NCBI RefSeq assembly: GCF_024159265.1
Contig: NZ_JAMYWY010000001.1
Location: 5,084,001-5,148,000, forward strand
Direction: 5' to 3'
Source of the DNA: Paenibacillus sp. 1781tsa1
GTDB lineage: Bacteria > Bacillota > Bacilli > Paenibacillales > Paenibacillaceae
Length of the DNA: 64,000 nucleotides
In this document: one piece after another, positions 42,158 through 50,713 of the stretch
Layout: every line of letters starts with the position of its first letter
Position numbering within the stretch: the first letter of the stretch is position 1
Made by a program: the position numbers and the translations under genes
The notes under the pieces: model-generated
What the model saw: only the letters and a program-made list of their open reading frames with translations
The model's database searches: none
What the model was told of the DNA's origin: nothing

Positions 42158-43498
42158 GTGAAAGATAAAATTGTCATGCCACTCTGGACGTGCTGCTTGT
42201 TCATCGTTGTGATGAACACCACCATGTTCAATGTTTCTTTGCCAGTCATTATTCATGATCTGCAGATTACCTCGGACCTGGGGTCTTGGGTCATCTCAAG
42301 TTATTCCATTGGTTACGCCCTGTCGACGGTGATTTACAGTCGATTGTCAGACCGTATCCCGGTACGCAAACTGCTCACGGTCGGGCTCCTGATCCTGGGG
42401 TTATCTTCATTGCTGGGGTTGTTCGCACATAACTTCACGATCCTGTTGCTCACCCGCATTCTGCAATCTGCGGGTGCAGGAGTTATGGCCGGGCTGGGTC
42501 TCGTCATTGCAAGTCGTTACATCCCGGTGGAACGACGCGGAGCTGCCATCGCGCTGATCTCATCAGGTAGCGCTATGGCTTTTGGACTTGGCCCCATTGT
42601 CGGTGGACTCATTAGCGAGTACTGGGGCTGGAACGGACTTTTTGCCATAACCGTGCTTGTCCTGCTCGCTCTGCCTGTATTGCTCTATTTTCTCCCCCGT
42701 GAATCCGTCAAAACAGATCAGCCGTTCGATATTATTGGTGCCATATTAACCGTCATTAATGCCATTACACTTCTCGTCGCGATCACCCAGCAATCCTGGT
42801 TATGGTTTGCCGTGGGCGTTATTTCACTTGTTGCACACCTCCTGTATATTCGGAAAGCGAGTCTTCCTTTTGTGAATCCACAAGTGTTCCGAACGCCAGG
42901 ATACACCCGGTTAATCCTTATCGGATTCTGCGTGCTGGTGGTAAATCTGGGTAATCTGTTTTTGATGCCGCTTGTGCTCGCAGATCTATATGGACGCTCA
43001 TCGCTCGCCATTGGTTTGCTGATTGCTCCCGGAGCTATTGTTGCAGCATTTTGCACCCGCTTCGTCGGACGCTGGATCGACCGTTATGGCAATATGCGAT
43101 TTATGATCATCGGACACATCCTGCTTGCAGCGGTACTTGCCCTATTCATGCTCGGACTGGATCAATCCGCCCTGATCATTACCAGCGGTTATCTCTTTTT
43201 CTCGCCGGCACTCTCGGCATCCATGGCTTCACTGAATAATGAAGCGTCACGAGTGCTGCCCAAAGCGCAAATCGGTTCCGGTATGGGCATGTTACAACTG
43301 ATTCAATTCTTCGGTGGATCGGTATCTGTAGCCGTGTGCGGGTTGCTGTTGCACAGCATTCCGGGAGTATCAGTAGAGGAAGCTTATCATGTGGTATACG
43401 CTTGTCTGTTGCTCGTCTGCATTGTTTCACTGGTTCTGACCGTCTGGCATAGCAGAGCTTCACGCTCAGGCATTGAACATCTTGCATCCGGTAGTTAA
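42158..43498 (+). CDS. MFS drug efflux transporter (DHA2/TetA(L)-like)
   Basis: A 446-residue polytopic protein with 12-14 hydrophobic helices. The N-terminal helix carries NTTMFNVSLPVI; motif A is YSRLSDRIPVRKLL; the antiporter-type motif C is seen as GLGPIVGGLISEYWGW. This pattern matches drug/H+ antiporters of the DHA2/TetA(L) kind. Substrate cannot be predicted. GTG start with AGGA about 9 nt before. Single gene with its own terminator; no regulator adjacent, unlike the MFS gene at 48213. Confidence 0.88.
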   Translation: MKDKIVMPLWTCCLFIVVMNTTMFNVSLPVIIHDLQITSDLGSWVISSYSIGYALSTVIYSRLSDRIPVRKLLTVGLLILGLSSLLGLFAHNFTILLLTRILQSAGAGVMAGLGLVIASRYIPVERRGAAIALISSGSAMAFGLGPIVGGLISEYWGWNGLFAITVLVLLALPVLLYFLPRESVKTDQPFDIIGAILTVINAITLLVAITQQSWLWFAVGVISLVAHLLYIRKASLPFVNPQVFRTPGYTRLILIGFCVLVVNLGNLFLMPLVLADLYGRSSLAIGLLIAPGAIVAAFCTRFVGRWIDRYGNMRFMIIGHILLAAVLALFMLGLDQSALIITSGYLFFSPALSASMASLNNEASRVLPKAQIGSGMGMLQLIQFFGGSVSVAVCGLLLHSIPGVSVEEAYHVVYACLLLVCIVSLVLTVWHSRASRSGIEHLASGS

Positions 43499-43512
43499 AT
43501 TGTTCCACAGGT

Positions 43513-43544
43513 AAAAGGCTCGCGCCTTAGCGCAAGCCTTTTTT
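43513..43544 (+). terminator. Terminator of the MFS gene at 42158
   Basis: AAAAGGCT, GCGC arms pair with GCGC, AGCCTTTT, with six T following. Confidence 0.88.
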
Positions 43545-43634
43545 CGAATTGGTACAGGAGGTTTCAGTTTCAAAAATGAGTATGCATTCCGTGAAATCGC
43601 CACCGCTCCTTATCCTGCTCAAGCAGCATGCCAA

Positions 43635-44291
43635 CTATTTCCCGTCCAGTGCTGACTTCCAGGCCTCCATGATGCTAATTGGGGCTTTGCTACTGCTCTC
43701 CCCGCCACCTTCCTTCGTCCAAAGTGGTGGATAATACGCGAATACTTGTCCCGTCTGGAGCTGTGCCATATCCTCCTGCCAACCTTTCCAGCGAAACGTC
43801 TGATAGAACTGCCCCAGATCGCCATCCGCCAGCCAGTTGACGAAACCTGAATATGTCAGTTCTGTCGATTCCCATTCCAATGTATCCGGTGCAAAATAAT
43901 AGACCTCTCCTGTGCGGCCATATTTGCCTGTATCCAGTCCGAAGAAACCACCTGCCACATCATATGCGACGACCATCATACCTTCCAGTACATCTATCCA
44001 AGGTTGCTCACTCACACCATTCCAACTGGTGAGACTCCCCGATGTACTGTCACCACCCGCACCAAGCAGCGTGATCCAGCCATGGTCCAGTACAATACCT
44101 TCTGTCTCATAAGCAACAGCCCCCAAATAGGATTTGGTGCTTATTTGCAGACGATAGAGGGTATCCTCTCCAGCCTCTTGTTTTGCTGGAACATACACAT
44201 ATGTATTTTGCCCGCTATCCAGGAGTTCCTTGAGTTCTTCCCATGCGTGATTCTCCCGATCTACTAATTCAGCTATCGTTAATGTATTCAT
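43635..44291 (-). CDS. DUF2625 family protein
   Basis: A 218-residue soluble protein. YLGAVAYETEGIVLDHGWITLLGAGG, VVAYDVAGGFFGL, VYYFAPDTLEWE and DGDLGQFYQTFRWKGW match the DUF2625 family, of unknown function, whose fold is related to SUKH-like immunity or housekeeping proteins (the last point is uncertain). No signal peptide. The start at 44291 has GCGAGGAG about 8 nt upstream. Single gene convergent with the MFS gene. Confidence 0.8.
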   Translation of the reverse strand: MNTLTIAELVDRENHAWEELKELLDSGQNTYVYVPAKQEAGEDTLYRLQISTKSYLGAVAYETEGIVLDHGWITLLGAGGDSTSGSLTSWNGVSEQPWIDVLEGMMVVAYDVAGGFFGLDTGKYGRTGEVYYFAPDTLEWESTELTYSGFVNWLADGDLGQFYQTFRWKGWQEDMAQLQTGQVFAYYPPLWTKEGGGESSSKAPISIMEAWKSALDGK

Positions 44292-44359
44292 GAGCAGTCT
44301 CCTCGCTGATTTTATAAGAGCATATCATGGCTTATTAACCCGTTCAAATCTGCTATAAT

Positions 44360-44525
44360 CTAGGGCGTGTCTGAAAACTCAAAAGGAAGCAGATTTTGCC
44401 GAATTTTCGTTCCAAGCAAGGAAGTTTTCCGCAGGCGTGCCGGGGCACGTCAAGGGAAAGTGACGCAGCAGGGGGCGAAAAGGCGGAAAAAGATGCACTT
44501 CAGAGAGTTTTGAGACACGACCTAG
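44360..44525. mobile_element. MITE of IS5-type, 166 bp
   Basis: Terminal inverted repeats at 44360-44380 and 44505-44525 match at 19 of 21 positions (CTAGG-CGTGTCT-AAAACTC pattern). The outermost CTAG at both ends fits the CTAG target preference of IS5-group elements. The interior (AAGGAAGTTTTCCGCAGG, then GGCGAAAAGGCGGAAAAAG) has no coding capacity. The transposase would have to come from elsewhere in the genome. It lies between a TATAAT at 44354-44359 and the beta-helix lipoprotein gene, so it may sit in that gene's leader. Confidence 0.8.
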
Positions 44526-44556
44526 CTTCGTAGGTAAATATAAAGGAGGAACAACT

Positions 44557-46044
44557 TTGATTCGTACAGTTCTGCTGATTATTCCGATTCTAATGTTATT
44601 CGCATCTGGTTGTCAGGACCGTACCCAGTCCATGAAGACACCCGTTTCTGTTCAAAAGTCTGATCCTCAGGTCATCCATTACATATCCCCCCAAGGAAAC
44701 GACGCGAATAAAGGAACCCTTCAATCTCCGTGGAAAACGTTGCAGCACGCAGCCGACCATGCTTCGCCAGGAAGCACGATCTATTTGCGTGAAGGCGTCT
44801 ATCATCAGAAAGTCAAAATCACCCGGAGTGGCCATTCCTCCGGTAATCCGACCTTATTTTCAAGCTATCCGCAAGAGAATGTCGTCATTGATGGTGAAGG
44901 CCTCGCTGTCCGAGGCATCGAAGGACTGATTGAAATTGATAATGCCAGTTATATCACCATTCAAAATCTCGAAATTCGTAACTTCACGACCACACTGGGG
45001 GGCCAGGTTCCAACCGGGATCTATGTCCAAGGGGCAGGTGAGCATATTCAACTGTTGGGTAACACCATACACGCGATCGCTAGTTATGCACCTCCTGAGG
45101 GTCCCGATTTGATGGGCAGGGATGCCCACGGTATTGCCATATATGGCACAGAGCACCCTCAAGCATTACGCGATATCATCATCAAGGATAATAATTTGTA
45201 TGATCTTACCCTTGGTTCCAGCGAGTCGCTTGCAGTCAACGGCAATGTCGATACCTTTGCCATACAGAACAATATCATCCATGATTCCGACAATATTGGT
45301 ATTGATCTGATCGGGTACGAGGGTACGTCCGAGGACGACACATACGATCAGGCTCGGAACGGCATTGTACGAGGCAACGAAGTATATGATATTACGTCCA
45401 ATAACAATCCTTCCTATGGAACAGACCTTCCCAATGATAGCAACTCGGCTGGTGGCATCTATGTTGATGGCGGGAAAGATCATATCATCGACCAGAACCG
45501 GGTATACCGGAGCGACATCGGAATTGAGATAGCCTCAGAGCATGCCGGGCGGTCAACCAGCAACATTACCTTGCGTGATAACCTGATTTATTCCAACCGA
45601 TTGACGGGCATTGCCATGGGAGGTTATGACGAGGAACGAGGAGCTACCGAGGATAGCAAGATTATGTACAATACGCTTGTAGGGAATGATACCCTGAATG
45701 CAGGCAATGGACAGTTATTCATACAGTCACGGACGAAGAACAATACGTTCATGCGTAACATTCTCGTATCCGCCAGCTCGGAAGTACTGATATACAATGA
45801 ATATACCAGCAATAGCGGTAATGTGTTTGACCATAATGTCTATTATTCACCGGGAGAACAAGAAGATGCCCTGTGGGTTTGGAAAAATAAAGCCTACTCC
45901 GGCATCGCCGCCTACATGAAGGGATCTGGCAACGATGCTCACTCCATATATGTGAATCCGGCATTTATGAATGAACCGAGCGAAGATTTCCGTCTTCAGG
46001 CGAATTCTCCCGTGAAGTCGTATGGCTACCTTGCTCCGCGGTAA
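44557..46044 (+). CDS. Secreted right-handed beta-helix lipoprotein (polysaccharide lyase-like)
   Basis: A 495-residue lipoprotein with lipobox FASGC (Cys19). HYISPQGNDANKGTLQSPWKTLQHA is the typical N-terminal cap (DUF1565-type) of exported parallel beta-helix proteins, followed by STIYLREGVYHQKV and many short right-handed beta-helix turns (ITIQNLEIRNF, IQLLGNTIHAI, IIIKDNNLYDL, IIDQNRVYRS, ITLRDNLIYSN). Similar scaffolds occur in pectate lyase family 9 and related polysaccharide-active proteins, but I cannot identify catalytic residues, so activity is open. TTG start behind AAAGGAGG. The MITE lies 31 bp upstream of the start. Confidence 0.85.
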   Translation: MIRTVLLIIPILMLFASGCQDRTQSMKTPVSVQKSDPQVIHYISPQGNDANKGTLQSPWKTLQHAADHASPGSTIYLREGVYHQKVKITRSGHSSGNPTLFSSYPQENVVIDGEGLAVRGIEGLIEIDNASYITIQNLEIRNFTTTLGGQVPTGIYVQGAGEHIQLLGNTIHAIASYAPPEGPDLMGRDAHGIAIYGTEHPQALRDIIIKDNNLYDLTLGSSESLAVNGNVDTFAIQNNIIHDSDNIGIDLIGYEGTSEDDTYDQARNGIVRGNEVYDITSNNNPSYGTDLPNDSNSAGGIYVDGGKDHIIDQNRVYRSDIGIEIASEHAGRSTSNITLRDNLIYSNRLTGIAMGGYDEERGATEDSKIMYNTLVGNDTLNAGNGQLFIQSRTKNNTFMRNILVSASSEVLIYNEYTSNSGNVFDHNVYYSPGEQEDALWVWKNKAYSGIAAYMKGSGNDAHSIYVNPAFMNEPSEDFRLQANSPVKSYGYLAPR

Positions 46045-46099
46045 AGTTATTCTGATGCTACTCAGGTGGAATTAGCCCCGCCTATTATCACACAAATAA

Positions 46100-46150
46100 A
46101 AGGAGCCTGTGTTATGTGGGATCATTTCCCCCATTGTGCACAGGCTCCTT
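46100..46150. terminator. Bidirectional terminator between convergent genes
   Basis: AAGGAGCCTGTG pairs perfectly with CACAGGCTCCTT around a 27-nt loop that can pair further. T-rich on both strands; it serves the beta-helix gene and the diguanylate cyclase gene. Confidence 0.88.
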
Positions 46151-46180
46151 CTCGTTTCTTTTGATGCAATTCAGCCATCC

Positions 46181-47164
46181 TTAACTTTTTACCATTTGGG
46201 CTGAATGTGTCACCCGGTTTCGTCCTCCGGTTTTGGAGGCATACAGGGCGTTGTCCGCTTTTTGGAACAAGGACTGTTCCGTATCTTCCTCTACGACAGT
46301 GGCCGCACCGATACTCACGGTAATGTTATATTCACCCCAGTCGGCTGAAGCAACCTGTGAACGATATCTTTCTGCAGTACCCATGGCTTGCTCCTCTTCA
46401 CAATCTGGAAGAATGATAACAAATTCCTCTCCGCCATAACGTGCAACCACATCGGTACTTCGCGACAACGATTGCAGCAGCCCCGCCAGATTGCCGAGTA
46501 CCAGATCTCCAATAGGATGCCCATACGTATCATTAATGCTTTTGAAATGATCAATGTCCACAACCAGAAGGGAGAAATAACGTTGTTTCTCACGGAACAA
46601 TACCAAGCTTTCAAGCATTCTTTCCTGGAAAAACCTGCGGTTCTTCAATCCTGTCAGCAAGTCGGTGGAAGCCAGTGTCTCCAACTGATCATTCACTTTG
46701 ATTAACGCCTGCTCTTTGATCTTATATTCCTCGTGTAACCGTTCAAGCTCCTTGTTCGCTTCTTGCGTCGCTTGATACAGCTCTTGCAGCTTGGTTTTGG
46801 TATGCAAAATATCCTTCTCATGTTCGATTCGCTTACGCATGACAACCACAACACAATCTACCACGCTCTCCCCGTTACGCGTCTGACGAACACCGTTAAG
46901 CAGCACGGGAACAGCCTGCTGATCACGAGTACGAAACGTGAAATACATCTCGTCCACATGTCCATATAACTGGATGTAAGGATAGAAGTACGTATGGAAA
47001 AATACCTTATTGCTCACCGACATGGTGGACTCAATATGATGCCCTATAAGCTCATCGCGTTCATATCCAAGCATCGTCAGAAAAGTTTGATTAATCGATT
47101 GTACAATGCCCGAATCAGAGATAGAGAAGTATCCACAGGGCGCTGAATCTAGTTGAGTATCCAT
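46181..47164 (-). CDS. Diguanylate cyclase with RsbP-like PAS domain
   Basis: A 327-residue cytosolic protein. Residues 1 to about 115 are a PAS domain that resembles the sensor of the B. subtilis energy-stress phosphatase RsbP (opening MDTQLDSAPCGYFSIS, later VDCVVVVMRKR). A coiled coil follows at about 115-165, then a GGDEF domain: DLLTGLKNRRFF, DIDHFKSINDTYGH, active-site GGEEF at 244-248, and an inhibitory I-site RSTD at 235-238, exactly five residues before it. Catalysis (2 GTP to c-di-GMP) and feedback control are therefore expected. The gene is second in an operon, 24 bp after an RsbQ gene. In B. subtilis RsbQ activates RsbP through its PAS domain; here the PP2C output is replaced by a cyclase. 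Confidence 0.93.
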   Translation of the reverse strand: MDTQLDSAPCGYFSISDSGIVQSINQTFLTMLGYERDELIGHHIESTMSVSNKVFFHTYFYPYIQLYGHVDEMYFTFRTRDQQAVPVLLNGVRQTRNGESVVDCVVVVMRKRIEHEKDILHTKTKLQELYQATQEANKELERLHEEYKIKEQALIKVNDQLETLASTDLLTGLKNRRFFQERMLESLVLFREKQRYFSLLVVDIDHFKSINDTYGHPIGDLVLGNLAGLLQSLSRSTDVVARYGGEEFVIILPDCEEEQAMGTAERYRSQVASADWGEYNITVSIGAATVVEEDTEQSLFQKADNALYASKTGGRNRVTHSAQMVKS

Positions 47165-47188
47165 TAATAACAGCCTTTCTCCGGAATT

Positions 47189-47995
47189 TTATGCGCCAGT
47201 CAAATAATTCTTAATCATTCGGATCGTTTCTTCCGGTTGACTTAGATGCGGATAATGTCCCTTGGCCGTCATCTGTTGTAACCTACTATTTTTCAGATGA
47301 GCATGTAAATAATCCCCTACTTCAACCGGGGCAATACTGTCCTCGGAACACTGAAGAATTAATGTTGGCACACTTGCCTGCTCCAGATCAATACGACAGT
47401 CCGATAAAAACGTCACCTCGGCAAATTGTCTCGCAATATGCGGATCTCTGGAGCAGAAGCTTTTCTCCAACTCTTCCGTCAGTTCTTTCCGTTCCGGATT
47501 GTTCATCACAATGGGTGCCAGATAACTCGCCCATCCAATAAAATTCATCTGCATCATTTCAAGCAATTCATCGATATCATTCCGATCAAAACCTCCATAA
47601 TAATTCGGCAGATCATTCACGTAACGTGGGGAAGGCCCCAACATAATGATTTGTTTGAAATATTGGGGGTTCTGAATTGATGCCAGCATACCAATCATAC
47701 TGCTGACGGAATGCCCGACAAATATGGTGTCCCTTAGCTCAAGCGCTTCCATAATTTCTAGCACATCCTGGGCGTATCCTTGGAGGTTGTTATATTTGCC
47801 AGCATCATAATAGTTAATTTGCGATTCGCCCGATCCAACATAATCGAACAAAACTACACGGTAGTTGTCCATAAAACCTGGAACAATGTAACGCCACATA
47901 TCCTGATCGCATCCAAAACCATGAGCAAATACAATCGTTTGGCTACCCGAGCCAAGCACTTTCACATTATTTCTTACAAGTACATTAACCGTCAT
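47189..47995 (-). CDS. rsbQ: RsbQ, alpha/beta hydrolase of the energy-stress sensing module
   Basis: A 268-residue alpha/beta hydrolase with the catalytic triad at S96 (GHSVSS), D219 (CSEDS) and H247 (KGHYPH), the same positions as in B. subtilis RsbQ; the length is also the same within a residue. The oxyanion region is HGFGCDQDMW. RsbQ is thought to make or bind a small hydrophobic signal that stimulates the PAS domain of RsbP and thereby sigma-B. Plant karrikin and strigolactone receptors are relatives. The gene is first in a two-gene operon with the PAS-GGDEF protein downstream, so its partner is probably that cyclase. No sigma-B operon gene is in the window. Confidence 0.93.
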   Translation of the reverse strand: MTVNVLVRNNVKVLGSGSQTIVFAHGFGCDQDMWRYIVPGFMDNYRVVLFDYVGSGESQINYYDAGKYNNLQGYAQDVLEIMEALELRDTIFVGHSVSSMIGMLASIQNPQYFKQIIMLGPSPRYVNDLPNYYGGFDRNDIDELLEMMQMNFIGWASYLAPIVMNNPERKELTEELEKSFCSRDPHIARQFAEVTFLSDCRIDLEQASVPTLILQCSEDSIAPVEVGDYLHAHLKNSRLQQMTAKGHYPHLSQPEETIRMIKNYLTGA

Positions 47996-48144
47996 TTCAT
48001 ATCACCTCTCCGAGGTAGTATTCACTTGAATCATTTTATCAGATTATTATATCGGAAAATGTTGGGATAGGGGTTAAAAATTAATAAATACTTCTCCCCT
48101 GCACCAAAAAAATCATGATTTCGTATTGAAACGCACTTTACAAT

Positions 48145-48158
48145 CTGACTATCGTCAG
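48145..48158. promoter_or_regulatory. Inverted repeat upstream of the MFS-TetR operon, candidate TetR operator
   Basis: CTGAC-TATC-GTCAG is a perfect dyad 55-68 bp before the MFS start codon, a suitable place for autorepression by the TetR protein encoded in the same operon. Short, so uncertain. Confidence 0.4.
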
Positions 48159-48212
48159 GTAAGATCATTTCAACATGTCGGCCGACAGAGATCAATATAC
48201 ACGGAGGATCCT

Positions 48213-49427
48213 ATGAGCACTTCTACTACCAGCCCTACACCTCAGCAACTCTGGGGAAGATCATTTATTTTCATCATGTTAGCCAACGCGCTATTGTTTA
48301 TGGCCTTTGAGATGTTACTTCCCACCTTGCCATTGTTCGTTTCCAGTTTGGGTGGAGAAGCTTCACAGATCGGTCTTGTTACCGGCATATTTATGTTTTC
48401 TGCCATTTTGATTCGACCCTTCACGTCCGTTTTAGCGACCCGAATAGATAAAAAGGTTCTGTTGATTATCGGCATAACCATCTGTGCATTAATGACAGGT
48501 GCATACTACCTCTCGTCAGGTATTGGGATGATTCTCGTATTTCGAGTGATCCATGGATTCGGATTTGGTTTGGCAACGACCTATTTTGCGACGATTGCTA
48601 CAGAAAACATTCCAAGAGATCGCCGGGGAGAAGGCATGGGGTATTTCGGAGTAGGCGAGACCGTCGCCATATCCATCGGTCCCTTGATTGGCACCAGTCT
48701 GTTGTTTAAGTATGACTATCAGAGCCTGTTTATGGGAGGCATGTGCATTTTGCTGTTAGCTCTCCTGATGGCAGTGTTTGTATCCAGAAAGCCCAAGGGG
48801 TTACCTGATAACGAAAACGCTGAACTTCCTGCTGCAACCGTCAAGTTGATCGAAAAGAAAGTACTGTTCCCTTCGTTGTTGATCATGCTGGTTGGCATTG
48901 CAGCCGGCTCCATCATGTCCTTTGTGGCTTTATTTGCTGCCGAGAGAGAGTTCAACAATATCGCTTGGTTTTTCTTTATCGTCGCTATCGCCAGCTTCGC
49001 CGTTCGATTGTTCTCCGGGAAAATGTTTGATCGATTGGGGCCAGGCTCCGTGTTGTTGCCTTCTGCCGTGTTTGCAATCGCAGGACTACTCGTTCTGACG
49101 ATCGCCCGGAATGATGTGCAATTCCTGATCGCTGGCGCGTTATACGGCTTTGGCTTTGGTGCCATATTCCCGGCTATCCAGACCTGGTGTGTGAATCTTG
49201 TCGAGGAACATGAACATGAAAATGCGATGGCTTCCTTCTTTAATTTTTTTGACCTCGGGATTGGCGGTGGTTCGTTGATCCTGGGCGTGGTGGCTTCTGC
49301 ATTTTCCTATACGGTGGTGTATGCTATCTCTATAGGCATTTTTGTGGTATATATCTTGTTATATTTGGTATACTCCCAAAAACAGCAGAGGTATACCGCT
49401 CGCCAACTGGAGGTAGACATTGAGTAA
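48213..49427 (+). CDS. MFS transporter (YfcJ/YhhS-like or quinolone-type efflux), TetR-linked
   Basis: A 404-residue, 12-helix major facilitator protein. Helix 1 (ANALLFMAFEMLLPTLPLFVSSLGG) and motif A (RPFTSVLATRIDKKVLLI), then RGEGMGYFGVGETVAISIGPLIG, are typical of drug efflux MFS members. Substrate unknown. The ATG at 48213 is chosen because GGAGGAT is 7-8 nt upstream; the frame is open upstream to 48126. The stop overlaps the TTG start of a TetR gene by 8 bp, so the two are translationally coupled, a layout typical of self-regulated efflux. Confidence 0.9.
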   Translation: MSTSTTSPTPQQLWGRSFIFIMLANALLFMAFEMLLPTLPLFVSSLGGEASQIGLVTGIFMFSAILIRPFTSVLATRIDKKVLLIIGITICALMTGAYYLSSGIGMILVFRVIHGFGFGLATTYFATIATENIPRDRRGEGMGYFGVGETVAISIGPLIGTSLLFKYDYQSLFMGGMCILLLALLMAVFVSRKPKGLPDNENAELPAATVKLIEKKVLFPSLLIMLVGIAAGSIMSFVALFAAEREFNNIAWFFFIVAIASFAVRLFSGKMFDRLGPGSVLLPSAVFAIAGLLVLTIARNDVQFLIAGALYGFGFGAIFPAIQTWCVNLVEEHEHENAMASFFNFFDLGIGGGSLILGVVASAFSYTVVYAISIGIFVVYILLYLVYSQKQQRYTARQLEVDIE

Positions 49428-49983
49428 AAAACGAATCAAGGAAATTGCCATTCAACATTTTAATCGTCTGGGTTACGAGGGGACCAAGATGGCGCAGATT
49501 GCCGAAGAAGCAGGTATTCGCAAGCAATCTCTGGCTTATCATTATTCATCCAAAAAAGCGTTATTGCTGGAGTTATACGAGGAAGTTGTGCAGGAGGAAC
49601 AGCAGTTTGTACGCCAATTTTTCAGTGAGTCTGATACCCAAACTCTGGATCAGCAACTGTATACCTTTTTGCATGAACACAAAAATCGTTTCCTGACCCA
49701 TCCGAACGTTGCTTTTATGTATATCCTGTCATTTATCACACCACTGGAGGTGCATGATTTTGTGTTGGCCCAATATCGAACGTACCTCGGGACACTGAAG
49801 GAAGAGTTAGCAGCCGTCTTTACCAAACATCCCGATATACGCCTGAGTCCGGAAGAAGCCACCGTAGCCTTTGTTACCGTGATGGATGGATTGGACGTAC
49901 AGCTCGTGTATGAGACACGGCAATCCTATGAACAAGCTTTGGCGATCACCTGGAATGTCTTCTGGTCAGGTATCCAGCGCTAA
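49420..49983 (+). CDS. TetR-family regulator coupled to the MFS transporter
   Basis: A 187-residue regulator. The HTH is MAQIAEEAGIRKQSLAYHYSS at about residues 23-43; the C-terminal ligand domain is not assigned to a subfamily. TTG start behind GGAGG, overlapping the end of the transporter gene. It probably represses the operon in the absence of an efflux substrate, acting at the dyad at 48145 or a site not recognised here. Confidence 0.9.
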   Translation: MSKKRIKEIAIQHFNRLGYEGTKMAQIAEEAGIRKQSLAYHYSSKKALLLELYEEVVQEEQQFVRQFFSESDTQTLDQQLYTFLHEHKNRFLTHPNVAFMYILSFITPLEVHDFVLAQYRTYLGTLKEELAAVFTKHPDIRLSPEEATVAFVTVMDGLDVQLVYETRQSYEQALAITWNVFWSGIQR

Positions 49984-50028
49984 CCAATGGATACGATGAG
50001 ACTACACAAGTAGGAGGAATCAGACAAC

Positions 50029-50679
50029 ATGCAACAACTGGATGCGGCCTTAAGCCGTTTTGTGGAACAGCAGGATTTATATAATGAAGCTTACGGGCTT
50101 TTCAAAAATCATGATCTTCGTCCGCGCAAACACCATCACCAGCCGGAAGTAGATACACGAATACCGCTTTCACCGGAACTTCAATACCTGTACAGTCATT
50201 ATGAAATGATGGATGCAGACGCTGAAGGTACTCTCAAAATGAAAAATGCCGCCGTCGAGATTGGTGATGCCGCATTGATCTTCTTTGTCGCACCTGAACA
50301 TCTGCACCGTCAGCAATTGGGTTACCGCTGGATTGGTATGAATGAACCTTATGAGGAGTCCTCCACTTGGCCAACAAACCACGTCGTCATCGCAAACTTT
50401 AATGATGATCCGTTAATTGTGGATGTGGAAGCCCCGAACTCTCCCGTATATGCCGCTTTTACAGGGGGAGAGCCCAACCGTGTTGCTGATTCGCTGTCAG
50501 ACTTTTTCAGTGCACTAGCCATCCTGATTGAAGCGGCACGGAGCTATGCCGGAGATTTGAAAGATGAAGAAACCTATGAGACAAAACCCGAGGTTCTGGA
50601 GCATGTGGAACCGCTAATGAATGATCTGTTGGGAGAAGAATATACTGCTCATCTCTTCGAGTATCTGTCATTTTGTTAA
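50029..50679 (+). CDS. SMI1/KNR4 family (SUKH) protein
   Basis: A 216-residue soluble protein. IPLSPELQYLYSHYEMMDADAEG, VVIANFNDDPLIVDVEAPNSPVYAAFTGGE and VADSLSDFFSALAIL match the SMI1/KNR4 (SUKH) family. The conserved ANFNDDPLIVD strand and the final helix are visible. In bacteria many SUKH proteins are immunity proteins against secreted toxins, but orphan copies like this one, with no toxin near, have no known job. AGGAGG lies about 9 nt before the ATG; it may be read from the MFS-TetR operon, 45 bp upstream. Confidence 0.85.
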   Translation: MQQLDAALSRFVEQQDLYNEAYGLFKNHDLRPRKHHHQPEVDTRIPLSPELQYLYSHYEMMDADAEGTLKMKNAAVEIGDAALIFFVAPEHLHRQQLGYRWIGMNEPYEESSTWPTNHVVIANFNDDPLIVDVEAPNSPVYAAFTGGEPNRVADSLSDFFSALAILIEAARSYAGDLKDEETYETKPEVLEHVEPLMNDLLGEEYTAHLFEYLSFC

Positions 50680-50713
50680 ACCGTTGAATTGAGGAAATTG
50701 GAGGGGCATCCCT

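Noticed and set aside
46181..47164. Reading the PAS-GGDEF protein as unrelated to rsbQ
   Set aside because: The 24-bp gap, same strand and RsbP-like opening of the PAS domain argue for a functional pair.
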